From positions 140,066-204,065 of the forward strand of contig NMRA01000149.1 in assembly GCA_002633005.1 (NCBI GenBank): a stretch of DNA of 64,000 bases, read 5' to 3'. This document shows positions 53,001 to 62,912 of this stretch, piece by piece. Positions within the stretch are counted from its first letter, which is position 1. Every line of letters begins with the position of its first letter. The position numbers and the translations under genes are program-made. This DNA comes from Phoronis australis. Lineage: Eukaryota; Phoronida; Phoronidae. A model generated the notes under the pieces. The model did not search any database, was not told the origin of the DNA, and saw only the letters and a program-made list of their open reading frames with translations.

Positions 53001-53974
53001 GAAACTGAAAAGGTTGATAAAAACAAAGGGAATCTTGTCACTTACTTAGATTTTTGCTCAAATTTACTTGGTCAACTTGTCACTTGGCCAGGTCACACAT
53101 CCACGACAGGCTCAGATTCATAACCCGCCAATTTTGTAGATAGACTAAGTTAACTTCGAGCTACTCCACACATCTCCAACATCTGTATCCGCTCCAGATC
53201 ATCATTGTCAGCCAACAAATTGCGCTATTGACATTGAAAGCATTCAAGTGTTCGTGAAAATCTGACCTATGTTCCATTGTTGGCTAGTGGTAAACTCATG
53301 AACACTGCTTATGGCACCATGCGCTCAGTTCAGAGTATTGAGACTTTGAGCACAAAAAGGTGATTCAGCAAGCTCACTGGGCATTGTGGAAGTTCATGTT
53401 TCGATCACTAATGGAAGTATATTCAAATTCTGACATAGTAAGATAGTTACTTAGATGTCAAAACATAAAACCCAGGATTGGTACTTAAACATATGAAGTA
53501 CATTTGAAATTTTGTCAAGTATTTGAAGTAGAATATGCAGTGGCATTAGTTTTGACACATAGGCCTGCTTGGTTGACCAACTTGCCATAGTTTTAATTAG
53601 TTTGTAGTTGACTTAAATGTTTGTCTATGAAAACACTGCAGTCCAGCATAATGCTGTTAACCAGAGTGATCATTGACTTATCAGTAATACTGTTGTTATT
53701 CAACCACTGACGGCAATGATTGATGATTTGAGTCTAAAAATACTTGTTCTTATAGTGTTTAGTGTCTTGAATGACTTCATATTTTCAGCATTTCTAATCT
53801 CTCCGATTACCTTTTCAATAATGAAACCTTTATAGTACAAATATCACTGCGTTATCTCACTGTACCTTTCCTTTACAGATTGCCACAATGCAGCTTCGGT
53901 TACAAGATTGGTGCAACGCAGTCAAAAACATGGAGATTTTGGTAGAAGGAAAGGCTCAAGATATACTGACATAA
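38098..53974 (+). CDS. 26S proteasome non-ATPase subunit 13 (Rpn9), complete
   Basis: PSMD13 is a PCI-domain subunit of the 19S regulatory lid and helps hold the lid together. Eleven exons join in frame: 38098-38198, 42249-42327, 43052-43086, 45433-45488, 45960-46090, 47452-47623, 48370-48449, 49859-49984, 50600-50743 (repeated at 51263-51406), 52586-52702 and 53879-53974. Counting the repeated exon once gives 378 residues, against 376 in human. Motifs in order are [85 protein letters not shown] and the C-terminal AQDILT. The start is the first in-frame ATG; the N-terminal exon is the least conserved, as usual. AATAAA follows at 54288-54293. Confidence 0.96.
38636..38790 (-). repeat. tRNA-derived SINE-like repeat, copy 1
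   Basis: On the minus strand this holds GGTTCGATTCC (B box, plus positions 38666-38676) and an A-box-like TAGCTGAATGG. The T-arm and acceptor stem do not pair well, so it is a tRNA-derived element rather than a working tRNA. A second copy at 39908-40062 is the same length (155 bp) with about three differences. Confidence 0.75.
38867..39666. mobile_element. Inverted-repeat element bounded by CCTAAWTATCGGAC
   Basis: CCTAATTATCGGAC at 38867-38880 is exactly inverted at 39653-39666. CCTAAATATCGGAC at 38885-38898 is exactly inverted at 39464-39477. The two arms on the left form a tandem pair with one base difference. The interior has no coding frame. No clean target duplication is visible. It sits between the two SINE-like copies in PSMD13 intron 1. 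Confidence 0.6.
39676..39830. repeat. 24-bp minisatellite, six copies
   Basis: ACCTTAC recurs every 24 bases from 39685 to 39805. The unit is close to TGCACCTTACATTATGCCTG. Because 24 is a multiple of three and the unit lacks stops, all three plus frames stay open and give artificial repeat peptides. A stray related unit is at 38831-38868. Confidence 0.93.
39908..40062 (-). repeat. tRNA-derived SINE-like repeat, copy 2
   Basis: This has the same 155-bp sequence and orientation as copy 1 at 38636-38790. The high identity means that either the copies are recent or the pair arose by duplication of a larger unit. No poly(A) or short tail repeat marks the ends clearly. Confidence 0.75.
40331..40356. 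repeat. Perfect 12-bp inverted repeat with 2-base spacer
   Basis: CATGGGATATGA (40331-40342) is followed by CA and its exact inverse TCATATCCCATG (40345-40356). A direct copy of the left arm with TGACATCATA lies just before, from 40312. The site could extrude a cruciform or bind a dimer. Confidence 0.85.
41351..41897. repeat. Compound minisatellite of two alternating units
   Basis: Unit A is about 29 bp (TTTCACACATAGGTATATAT then ACTTACTTG). Unit B is about 38 bp and carries TTCATTAATGTAGAGCTACA. Runs of A are interrupted by B in a higher-order pattern, with occasional loss of the ACTTACT segment. It is in PSMD13 intron 1. Confidence 0.93.
42526..42669. mobile_element. CAGTGGCGGAT-type MITE, reverse copy
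   Basis: The start CAGTGGCGGATTTAG and end GGATCTGCCCCTG form imperfect inverted repeats. The body matches the element at 35452-35616 in reverse (GGCAGTTCGGG, TCTGACAGGCAAAATCTTGG, CCTTAACTCAAAATCTTGG). Flanks TTAAT and CTAAT differ by one base. Confidence 0.75.
43600..44100. repeat. Degenerate ~75-100-bp tandem repeat
   Basis: TTTCCCAATAA or TTTCTCAATA, followed by CACAAAGA or CTCAAAGA and then CCCGACAAGTG or CTCGGCAAGTG, returns about five times. The copies are strongly diverged. Open frames on both strands here (up to about 138 codons) follow from the repeat and match no protein I recognise. Confidence 0.65.
46144..46376. mobile_element. Possible relative of the 4777 MITE
   Basis: The right end GTCATTGGTCATTTCAAGCC matches the right end of the element at 4777-5280. 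The left end is weaker (CACTTGGAATTTTAC against CAAGGCTTGGAATTTTCC). No target duplication is clear. It lies in the PSMD13 intron before the exon at 47452. Confidence 0.4.
46441..46548. repeat. 54-bp tandem duplication
   Basis: GGTGATATCAGGTCAGATGG followed by ACCTTGGGTGGGCAATATT occurs starting at 46456 and 46510, with similar upstream AAACATT sequence. The copies are nearly identical. Confidence 0.92.
50246..51570. repeat. 663-bp direct duplication around a single N
   Basis: The segment from about 50246 to 50909 is repeated at 50911-51570 with roughly seven differences, including one 1-base deletion. The join is one N at 50910. Both copies include a whole PSMD13 exon with its splice sites. 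Confidence 0.95.
51263..51406 (+). CDS. Second copy of PSMD13 exon 9
   Basis: This repeats the 144-nt exon at 50600-50743 with the same acceptor and donor. The only coding difference I see is synonymous (GCC TCT GAG versus GCC TCC GAG). Length is a multiple of three, so including both copies would insert 48 extra residues into the PCI domain without a frameshift. PSMD13 proteins carry this segment once, so one copy is probably an artefact. Confidence 0.9.
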
Positions 53975-54171
53975 ACTGTAGTTGTTACTATGGGTGAGCC
54001 TTGCTACAACATACATCAGGAGACGTTCAAAATCTGTACGTTACAATGATAATTTATTGTAACTATGTTAGGTTTAGGTAAAATCAGAACTTGGGACGTT
54101 TGTATGTTATATCGCTAACGTTCTCAACGCGATACAATGGGGGTCTACCAAGCATTGTGTCTCATTTGTCT

Positions 54172-54179
54172 TGTAAATA
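54172..54179 (+). promoter_or_regulatory. Pumilio-type site in PSMD13 3' UTR
   Basis: TGTAAATA lies between the stop at 53974 and the AATAAA at 54288. It matches the consensus bound by PUF proteins; binding itself is not shown. Confidence 0.4.
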
Positions 54180-54287
54180 TGTGCATGTTTATAGTGGATG
54201 CACAAAGCGGTATCTTGAAATGTGCTCTTTCTTGTTCAAGTTTTTCAAAACAAATTATTGATTTTTAAATGTGTCCAAAGGTCTATA

Positions 54288-54293
54288 AATAAA
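54288..54293 (+). terminator. Poly(A) signal of PSMD13
   Basis: AATAAA lies 314 bases after the PSMD13 stop in AT-rich sequence. Another AATAAA lies about 55 bases further on, near 54344. Confidence 0.65.
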
Positions 54294-54639
54294 ACGCACT
54301 TCATTTGTAAATTATTTGTTTTGTATGGTAATCTGGTTAAGAATAAAATATACAAGCCAATTTTCCTTGAGTAATCAAACTGCTACCTTTTTAAAAAGAC
54401 AAATAAAATATAAAATCACCATTATTGGGATAACACAATTTAAAGCGGAATAAAATGGTAAGTATGTTTGGCAGAACTGACCTTAAATATTAAAAGGGAA
54501 CTGTATTTTATTCTGAATAAATTCTGGATAGTTTTCTATGAATTGTTGATTAATTTCCCAAATAATTCAACACCAAAAATTAAACTTATATTCTCTAACG
54601 AAGCTCAAAAAATTACCGGCTTGGAGCGCTGCTTAGTCT

Positions 54640-54660
54640 CGTGACGTATTTGGCGGGGGC
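54640..54660 (+). promoter_or_regulatory. Possible promoter with CRE- and E2F-like sites
   Basis: TGACGTA at 54642-54648 is followed directly by TTTGGCGGG at 54649-54657, in a CpG-containing island within AT-rich DNA. It lies about 190 bases before a possible first exon. Confidence 0.35.
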
Positions 54661-54850
54661 AAAGTCACTGTCCTGTGTTAGCGTGCAATCTTAGCAGCGT
54701 TTTTTATATTGTCGGAATAAGAAATTTTAGTGTGAAATTTCGGGTCACAAGGGATACCTGTTTGAGCCGAGGCAACACAAAGTGATACCTAGTCATCGTC
54801 AGACGAAAATTTGCCGGTGCAACTGGTGTCAGTGACTGTGCCGAGGGCAA

Positions 54851-54922
54851 TGTGGACTCTAGCCATCCAGTCAGCCAGTTGTCAGCCAATACTCCGGCAG
54901 CTCTGTAAACTTGAAGGGTTGG
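54851..54922 (+). CDS. Possible first exon of an unidentified gene
   Basis: ATG at 54851 opens a 24-codon frame (MWTLAIQSASCQPILRQLCK, then LEGL) that ends exactly at a good donor, TTG/GTAAGT, just before the gap at 54932. The peptide is basic and amphipathic with no acids until its end, which would suit a mitochondrial targeting sequence. I do not recognise the protein, and no continuation is seen after the gap, so this is tentative. Confidence 0.3.
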
Positions 54923-54931
54923 TAAGTTACC

Positions 54932-55335
54932 NNNNNNNNNNNNNNNNNNNNNNNNNNNNNNNNNNNNNNNNNNNNNNNNNNNNNNNNNNNNNNNNNNNNN
55001 NNNNNNNNNNNNNNNNNNNNNNNNNNNNNNNNNNNNNNNNNNNNNNNNNNNNNNNNNNNNNNNNNNNNNNNNNNNNNNNNNNNNNNNNNNNNNNNNNNNN
55101 NNNNNNNNNNNNNNNNNNNNNNNNNNNNNNNNNNNNNNNNNNNNNNNNNNNNNNNNNNNNNNNNNNNNNNNNNNNNNNNNNNNNNNNNNNNNNNNNNNNN
55201 NNNNNNNNNNNNNNNNNNNNNNNNNNNNNNNNNNNNNNNNNNNNNNNNNNNNNNNNNNNNNNNNNNNNNNNNNNNNNNNNNNNNNNNNNNNNNNNNNNNN
55301 NNNNNNNNNNNNNNNNNNNNNNNNNNNNNNNNNNN
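54932..55335. other. Assembly gap of 404 N
   Basis: This is a run of N between PSMD13 and the minus-strand oxidoreductase. CpG-bearing sequence lies on both sides, with a CCAAT box at 55414-55418 on the right. Any exons inside are lost. Confidence 0.97.
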
Positions 55336-57038
55336 TAAACTCTTCAAATATGACATAAGCAATGAATGTGTAAAGCAGCCGATACCCCGCCGTTCACGTC
55401 ACTGACACATCAGCCAATCAGCGATCGCTTTCAGAATTCAGTGTTTTGACCATGAATTCGAATTGGCTTTTGTTTGGCACGCAAGTTAGGCAAATGTGAG
55501 TTTTATTTGTATGTTAGAACCGATTAACTGCAACATTATTTTGACTACAGTCCCCTTTTAAATCATTTTTGACAATGAACCTATGATTGGGATGTCTGTT
55601 CACTTATAAGTGAAACCACACAGCGCAAGACGTGTAAATAAGCTTCAAAGGAAGAATTGCTTATTATAGCAATTAGATTAAAACTGCATTATCAGTTATG
55701 CTTGGACTCCAGCGTTTTAAGTTTATAAATTCGAGAGTAGAAGGCAGTCTTGTGAAATATTTCTGTTGCTACACTGAATCAATTGTAGTTGTTTCCGGAA
55801 TGCAAGTCACAGTTATCAAAGTCTATTTGGGAAGGATGAAATAGTTATTGTTGAAACACATTCTGCTCGTTCACAAAATAACATCAAAATGATTTTGTAC
55901 AGGTTGAACTGACTCTGATTCTAGGCATTGTCCATCCACAAGTTGAACACATTCTGAATATAACACGTTCAAATTATTAACCATTTCACTAAGCCATGTG
56001 TTGACCAGACCTCATGAAGTAACTTGTATCCTGATTGAAAACTACAGTATCCAGGATTTGAAGCAACGTCTGATTGGATATAGATAACCATAATAAGTAA
56101 ACAAAACAAGCATATAACTAACATCTAAGAGTGCCAGCTCACATAATATATAATTTAAAATTTGCAAGTAAATTTTATTAAAATTAATAAGCACCATCAA
56201 TTCAAATTAAGCACCGTCAACTGTAAAAACATCACAACCTGGACACCACAGTGGGAACTAAATTGCATACTATACCCAGATATGTTCTGCAATCAATGAC
56301 TAGAAAAGTAATCAGTTGAAAGTGGTTGGTTTCTAAGACCACTAAGTTCTTCTGTGAAATGGTTGCAACAGTAGCACCAAACGGGGATACAGTTAAAGTC
56401 TTTGTTCTTTACATAATTTTACCATACAATATTCAAGTCGTATATTGTTACAAACACACACTTCTCAAGTTCATATTCAAAGTCAATGTTGACGATTTAC
56501 AAAAGTCCAGTAAATTTCCCTGACTTGCGTAATGTAAAGCTCTTCGCTGCACAATCAACGAAAACCATGTGCTTCATATGTATTGGGGGTAACCCTTAAT
56601 TTTGGTTCTCTAATACGCCAAGAAGTGGCACAGATCAAGTAGAATCCATTGACTGCTCTAATGTAACTTTCACCGCCACTTGTTTTGTTCCAGTTTTAGT
56701 TTTGCCCGCTTGGCCTAATTAGTTCAGTTTCACATTCATTAATCTCTGTTCAAGCTCAGATTCTGGACTTTTATTAACAGTATTGGTGGTTATATTTGTA
56801 CATTTTAGTTGATTGGCAACAGATCAAATTTTGCAAAATAGATATCGAGAAGTTTCCTGCCATCCATTTTATACGTTACAAATACTTAGAAATTCAAACT
56901 TAATTACCACCAGAATTGTGTGTGCAATTATTTCATCAAGCATAACAGATGTATAGGTACCCTGAACCTGATGAAATACAAAAGAGCCAGTCCTGTATTC
57001 CTTGGGCAAATGTCTCATGAAGGCGGTCGACTTTTACT
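55336..57038. other. Region right of the gap, including the oxidoreductase 3' UTR
   Basis: No supported exon lies here. The right part should contain the minus-strand gene's 3' UTR, with minus-strand AATAAA at 56775-56770. The left 100 bases are CpG-rich with a CCAAT box and may be promoter sequence. Confidence 0.5.
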
Positions 57039-57311
57039 TTATGAAATTTTCACAGCCTGCCCTGATCTTGCCGACCTTTCACAAGAATTTGCGAGCTGTG
57101 TCAATTTTAGCACATAATCCCTGGATACCTCTGGGGACTTAAGACCTTGAACAGTGTCGATGAAGTGATCTAGCATGGCCTTGTAACTGTCAAAGTAACG
57201 AGAGTGAAAGTTGTCATATACCTGCGGTAGATGACTTCCTGTTGCTGTGTCCAGCTGGACGTTGATTGGTCGCATATCCTTGGTTTTGATAGTGCCATCT
57301 GAACCAAACAC
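57039..57311 (-). CDS. Oxidoreductase last exon
   Basis: The acceptor CTGCAG is just before 57311. The exon encodes VFGSDGTIKTKDMRPINVQL and ends SGQAVKIS, TAA at 57041-57039. It covers the C-terminal beta-sheet domain, and the final Val-Lys-Ile pattern is typical of the family. Confidence 0.9.
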   Translation of the reverse strand: MFGSDGTIKTKDMRPINVQLDTATGSHLPQVYDNFHSRYFDSYKAMLDHFIDTVQGLKSPEVSRDYVLKLTQLANSCERSARSGQAVKIS

Positions 57312-60300
57312 CTGCAGCACACATTGAATGCAGTGATGACTTAAACTCTTTCCAATCAAATTGAAGAACAATCCCTATTAATTTTAAGAAAGGTAGAGAT
57401 TGCATAATTAAACTACAAAATGATTTACAGAACTTTCAGGGCAAGAAATAAATTGACCTTCGACTCACCTCAAGAAATCCTTCGTGTCCATAAGTAGAGT
57501 TTCTACTGAATTCTATGCTACCGATGATTCCGCTGGAAAAGTTCAGAACTATGACGGCCGTGTCAAAGTCATTGACTGCAGCAATACCTGGGTCATGACA
57601 ATGACCAGTGGCATAGACCTGAGTAGGGAAGTCACCCATCAGGAAACACATGATGTCGAGGTCATGGATGAGTGAATCTATAAATAATCCACCTGTGAAC
57701 AAAAATGGTGACGGCAATTGATGGTAGCAATAACCGTAAAATATTGCATTCTCTTCAACTAGGAGAGATATCAGGTATCATTTTGCACTGAGACAATATT
57801 CCAATAATTACATACTAAATGGTGAAATCCCTGGCCAAGTAATAACACGCCACAGCACTTAATAATTTTCTAGAACTTTTTAATGCACGACATTGTGCTC
57901 ATTACACGCCTAATGCTATTTTATCATTTCGTGATGTCAGCTTTATATTTTTCGACTTTCAACAGTCTGTTCCACTACAGCGTCTAATTGACAATATCAA
58001 CATGCTCATAACAATGACTAACCTGTCTATTTGACAATATCAATGTCAATCGACTAACATGTCTGTTTTCCAGAACTGTCATGTTCCTTTGACTACCAGA
58101 AAGCAGAATTGTTTATTGTATGTAGGCCTTGACCTCATAGTACAGTTTACAATACAACTTCTATTTTCACCTCTTAGCACTGTTGCTCTTGAAATATTTT
58201 GTGCCAGGCTTTTTAGATCGACACTAAGTTCATGGCTTTGAAATAATCTAACGTCTGTCATATTCGTTAGCTAATTTCACATCACCAAGGACAGGGCAGT
58301 AACACATAAAACGAATCTCATTTTCAATTTAACCAGTATTGCATTGAATAGTAACTAGATCTTCTTTAAAACCATCCTTTCATTCTAAAGGTAACTTTGT
58401 TACCCAAACAATCTGTCTGTCTGTCAAAACTAACTTATTTGTTCGATAATTAACCTGTATGCTTGGTGATTGCATCTATATTGAAACTTTTCACTGCCCA
58501 CAGGTAATAACCACTTTAACCATCAATTAAGCAAAACCATTATCACCCATGCTGTGCAGTGAACTGTGAATTACCAGGAGATAAACTAGTGGCCAACCAT
58601 GCGTGTGGCAACACAAATCCTAGTGTGGATGCATACAAGGGGAGGCAATTACCAGCTGCATGCTTGCTGAGTTACATAGGTATAATTCATACAATATGCA
58701 CCATATTTGTCGCATGTTGAAGGTTGTGCAGTGTGAACGTTCAGCTAAATGGGGGCTAGTTGCTCTGGGACAATTTGTTTAGGGAAACTCATAGTGTAGA
58801 CACACACCTGAAGTTTTGACATATTCCACAGAGGTACGGTGAGCATCTCTGCTACACATCCTGATGGTGTGAATCTGGCCCACAGCCGAAACTGACAGAC
58901 TACGGCTGATATGACGTACATTGGGATCAAATCGTCTGTAAAAGAGAAATGACTTTAAGAAGAGCCCAAAATAGAATTTTAAATTGCTCTAATCAAAGTG
59001 GCAGTATATGCACATAACTTGGTTATAAATAAACATTTATAGACACACGGCTACAACTTCAAAACATTGTAGAACACATGTGGGCCTAAATTTTGCATTA
59101 CTTGTTGCAAATACACAATAAAGCAGAAAATAATCAATTTGCTTTTCGGTGAAATGGATTGATTTGAATAGTTTGTTACAATTCTGTATTTTCAACTACT
59201 CCAGAGGAGGTTATGTCCGGAAATCAACGTCAGTCACGGTCTTCTCATCAGGAACACTTATCTGCCAATGTTCAATATGAAGATTCTTCGAGACGGATAA
59301 CAAAATGTACTAATAAAATAAAATAGCCACCACGTGGTACACTGCACATCAAGTCTGACTGAAAATTGAAAGGCATTATTACCAATCTGCCAAGTTTCAT
59401 GAAAACCCATCACAGAATTCCAAAAATACATAGGAAAACGAAAAAAAAAAATTGCCACTAGAGGGCAGAGAGGTAGTTGGATCAGCCCGAAATTGTCATC
59501 TAGTGTCATCAGCTCATAGGAACACATCTGCCAAATCTCACCAAGATCCTGCAAGGCTTTCAGGAGACACAGCAGCAGACACCAGACGCCCGGACAGAGC
59601 TTACGGCCACTATGTGGACTAACATATAAATATACGAGCGCATAAAAAGGCTTCCCTTCTATAAAATTTTGTGTTTCCCACCCTATCCTCACTCGTGACG
59701 TAGTTAAGTATGAAAATATTCATTACTTTTGATTTGATAGTTGAAATGGGTTACTTTCTTTTGTTGCTGAACAAAACAGCAGCGTACAAATATAAAGAGA
59801 CATTAGTTTTGTCCTTAGAATCATATAGATGACTTTCTTTTGTTGCTGAACAAAACAGCAACGTACAAATATAAAGAGACATTAGTCTTGTCCTTAGAAT
59901 CATATAGATGACTTTCTTTTGTTGCTGAACAAAACAGCAACGTACAAATATAAAGAGACATTAGTTTTGTCCTTAGAATCATATAGATGACTTTCTTTTG
60001 TTGCTGAACAAAACAGCAACGTACAAATGTAAAGAGACATTAGTTTTGTCCTTAGAATCATATAGATGACTTTCTTTTGTTGCTGAACAAAACAGCAACA
60101 TAAAAATATAAAGAGACATTAGTTTTGTCCTTAGAATCATATAGATGACTTTCTTTTGTTGCTGAACAAAACAGCAACGTACAAATATAAAGAGACATTA
60201 GTTTTGTCCTTAGAATCATATAGATGACTTTCTTTTTTTGCTGAACAAAACAGCAACGTACAAATATAAAGAGACATTAGTTTTGTCCTTAGAATCATAT

Positions 60301-62912
60301 AGATGACTTAAGGGTTTTCCAAAACAGTGTGGGGTTGGCTGTGATGACGTAATTAGGGGCTGGACATGGCAGGGGGTTTACAGTCATGATGACGGGGGAG
60401 GGGGGCAACAAAGAGGCAAATTTTGGATGATGTAATATGTGAACCATTCCTTACGAGGAATTCATTTCAGAAGCCAATAGTGAGAAAAATCACCACTTTT
60501 ACCGCTGCACATGAATTTATTTCAGCCTGTGTTTTATTGCGGTAAAGCCATGGCTAATGCAGTAATTGCTTTAATCCACACAATAGGACCTTTAGATCAG
60601 ATTTCCTCTCTTGACTGACACCATTTGTATAATTCCATTGATAGAGAACAAGGTACCGCAAAACAGACTGAGTCTCTAATGTTCTCGGCATATTAAAATA
60701 ACATAAGTTTATTGCTATAGATTAAACATACAGCTGGCCTTTAGCACTTTAAATTCAGTACGGTGGACTAACACCGTTAACAGACGACAAGAATTTTAAA
60801 CTCAATGCAAAAGTTAAACTACTGGTATATCAGACTTAAGTTACCACAGGAATAGAGAAATAGGCTTTATATTTATGTGCCATTATAATTAATACATTAT
60901 CACCTTTTTTAAGTCCAAATTTCATGTTTCAGTAAGAAAAGTACATTTATAAGAAAATAACCCCTTGGTCGATTTTAATGAAACCTTTTTTAAGTGAAAA
61001 CTTCACCAGTTCCCTTAAAAACGTAGTTAGGAATTTTCAGTTTATAGTCTTTTCACTTGATTTCTACGACAAATCAACTCACAAAACGCAAGGTATTTTT
61101 GTAAAAAATAGAAGTCGTATTCGTCTTTGTTATATTACATAAAAACTAGGCCTTTATATCAAAAATCCTAACAGCGTTTTTGAGATTGATGAATAAATAT
61201 CAAATTTGGAAAGTTTCAGCAAAATCCACCAAGCCGTTTTCGAGAACTTGTGTTCCTAAGTTCAAATTAAGTCAATCTGAGGCAAGCCCAGAAAAAGCCA
61301 ATCATGTGACAAGACATGAAAATCTCAAGGACTTCGGTTAATTATTCAGTGAAAACTTGTTTTGGGTCAACATAACCTATACTACTCTTTGCTGTGTTCA
61401 TTATTTCAACATCCACGCGCAATGTCAACTTAATTTCCTGTAACTAACTTAATTATCACAAATATGTTTAATCAGCCAAGTCGATTCCCATTGCATCGAG
61501 TCCCACTAGGTCATTTGGGCGGGGCCAACCTGTTAATTGGGTTAAGCTAGTGCAATGTGGTGTAGTTTAAAGTAGGTCAACAGTTCATTGTTATACACAC
61601 CATGTGCCATGTGACTGATATGAAATCCAAGTTTGAAATGGATAACAGAAATCAACTCAGTGGTTGAAGTGTGCGGTGAGCATGAGATCGAAACAGCGAA
61701 ATATAAAATTACCTATCAAATTAAGGAATTCGGGTGAGGATTTAATTCCTTTCACAACTTGATGTGTTCGTGAACCGTTCAAAGTCACAGACGTGTGAGG
61801 CGACTGGTAGCATTCGCTCTCAAGGGTCGTATGCACGCAGGCACACATTACTCCCTCACGATCAAAACTATGTTTTGTCTTCATTTTCCCCAGCATCTTT
61901 CTATCCTATGTACATGTCGTTGACTCAATATTATGGTGACTCGGTGAATGGACTGGAGAGTGCATACTTAGCTGTCTGTCATGGCAGGAGATTCAGTTTG
62001 AGTGACAGCAGTTGTGTGGTTCCAAGGTGGTTCTACTAAATCTTTTTTGTAAATGTGAAAACAAAAAATTCTGAAAATAGGTGACCTTTGCACTAATGAC
62101 CTACGTACCTTGGGGGCTCACATAACCCGCATCATGTAGTGTTATTCCCCAACCCCACTTGACGATACTTACGGCTGAATCATCTGCGACAGATCATTTT
62201 CGACACAAAACTCGTTCTTAAAAACATTTGGCAATTTTCAACCTACCTGTTACTTCATTTTCACATCATCAGTGTATGTTGTGTTTCTAACTAATTTGAC
62301 CAGGCAAGCAATCATAGAGACAAGGAATTAGCTTGCAAGTTTCACTAATCAACAGACTTAAGTGTTTACGAAAGGAATTTAATGGGACCAGTGACTAAAA
62401 CCAGGAACTTGAGTTTTAAAAGTTGAAATTCTCGGTGTGAACAGGGGCAGTTAAATAAATGTTGTTCGTGTAGTAGGTATAACGTTGTTTAGTTGATGTG
62501 AACAAGACAAACAGTGTTGGTTGGGATATGATATGTAGCACCTAATAATTACAGTAGTGAGCTTTGATATATACAGTGATTCATGCTCAGAACTTTGAGG
62601 AACAGACTGGTGTACCACTATCATCTAATTGTTTGTAAAGAATATATGTTTTAAAATGAGTTTTTGACATGTGTGCCAATGTTTTACCTGTTCAATGCAC
62701 ATAGAAGTGGTAATTTGTTGCTTTCGGCCAAGTCATAAATCTTCTTTATCCCCTCCACACTTTTGGACAGTGGCTTTTCACATAGCAATGCCTTCTCTGA
62801 AAAATAATTTGAATTTCTACCCACGTGATTGTGAGACCTTGAACCTTTGACAGCATTCAAGATCTCATGAAGGTGATGCGTATGGTAGATCACATCAGCA
62901 TGTGTGATTAAA
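57039..62912 (-). CDS. Gfo/Idh/MocA oxidoreductase, inositol 2-dehydrogenase-like, 5' partial
   Basis: This is an NAD(P)-dependent sugar or polyol dehydrogenase of the family that includes bacterial IolG. Five minus-strand exons run from right to left: 62912-62845 (tentative), 62796-62688, 58935-58808, 57692-57469 and 57311-57039 with a TAA stop. Phases match at every junction. Visible motifs are HTHHLHEILNAVK, LLCEKPLSKS, ALNRRFDPNVRH, VEYVKTSGGLFIDSLIHDLD, VNDFDTAVIVLNFSSG, GFLEVFGSDG and RYFDSYKAMLDHFID. The family's catalytic Lys (CEKP) and the Asp and His of GGxxxDxxxHxxD are present, so the enzyme should be active. The N-terminal Rossmann nucleotide-binding exons lie beyond the window. 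The substrate is uncertain: myo- or scyllo-inositol is the nearest guess. Confidence 0.88.
57469..57692 (-). CDS. Oxidoreductase exon with catalytic Asp and His
   Basis: The exon is 224 nt. It begins with the last two bases of a Gly codon and encodes GLFIDSLIHDLDIMCFLMGD through EFSRNSTYGHEGFLE. D and H in the FIDSLIHDLD motif correspond to the substrate-binding and catalytic pair of IolG-type enzymes. Confidence 0.92.
58808..58935 (-). CDS. Oxidoreductase exon RFDPN
   Basis: This is a 128-nt exon encoding RFDPNVRHISRSLSVSAVGQ, then IHTIRMCSRDAH and VEYVKTS, with acceptor TACAG and donor GTGTGT. It follows ALNR and precedes GGLF in the family order. Confidence 0.9.
59290..59650 (-). repeat. 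Dispersed repeat family copy, minus orientation
   Basis: Read on the minus strand it starts TTTATGCGCTCGTATATTTA, then CTCTGTCCGGGCGTCTGGTG, CTTGCAGGATCTTGGTGAGA and the core TGCCCTCTAGTGGCAATTTT. These are the same landmarks, in the same order, as the copies in PPP6R. Confidence 0.75.
59753..60308. repeat. 79-bp minisatellite, seven copies
   Basis: Units begin at 59753, 59832, 59911, 59990, 60069, 60148 and 60227, with a partial at 60306. Copies are almost identical. Each unit contains TTTTGTTGCTGAACAAAACA followed by GCAAC, which can fold in two mutually exclusive ways. Confidence 0.95.
62688..62796 (-). CDS. Oxidoreductase exon with CEKP lysine
   Basis: The 109-nt exon encodes KALLCEKPLSKSVEGIKKIY through LPLLCALNR, with acceptor TTTTTCAG and donor GTAAAA. 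The Lys of CEKP is the family's catalytic lysine. Confidence 0.92.
62845..62912 (-). CDS. Probable upstream oxidoreductase exon
   Basis: The 68-nt exon, after a TGCAG acceptor, encodes LITHADVIYHTHHLHEILNA and VK. The pattern DVIYxTxHLHEIL..A matches the family segment just before the CEKP motif. The donor G/GTTCAAG is weak, and the intron to the next exon is only 48 nt, so this call is less certain. Confidence 0.55.

Larger units (their letters stand above)
58936..62687. other. Large intron of the oxidoreductase gene
   Basis: About 3.75 kb. It contains a minus-oriented dispersed repeat (59290-59650) and the 79-bp array (59753-60308). The rest is AT-rich with no recognised exon. Confidence 0.7.
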
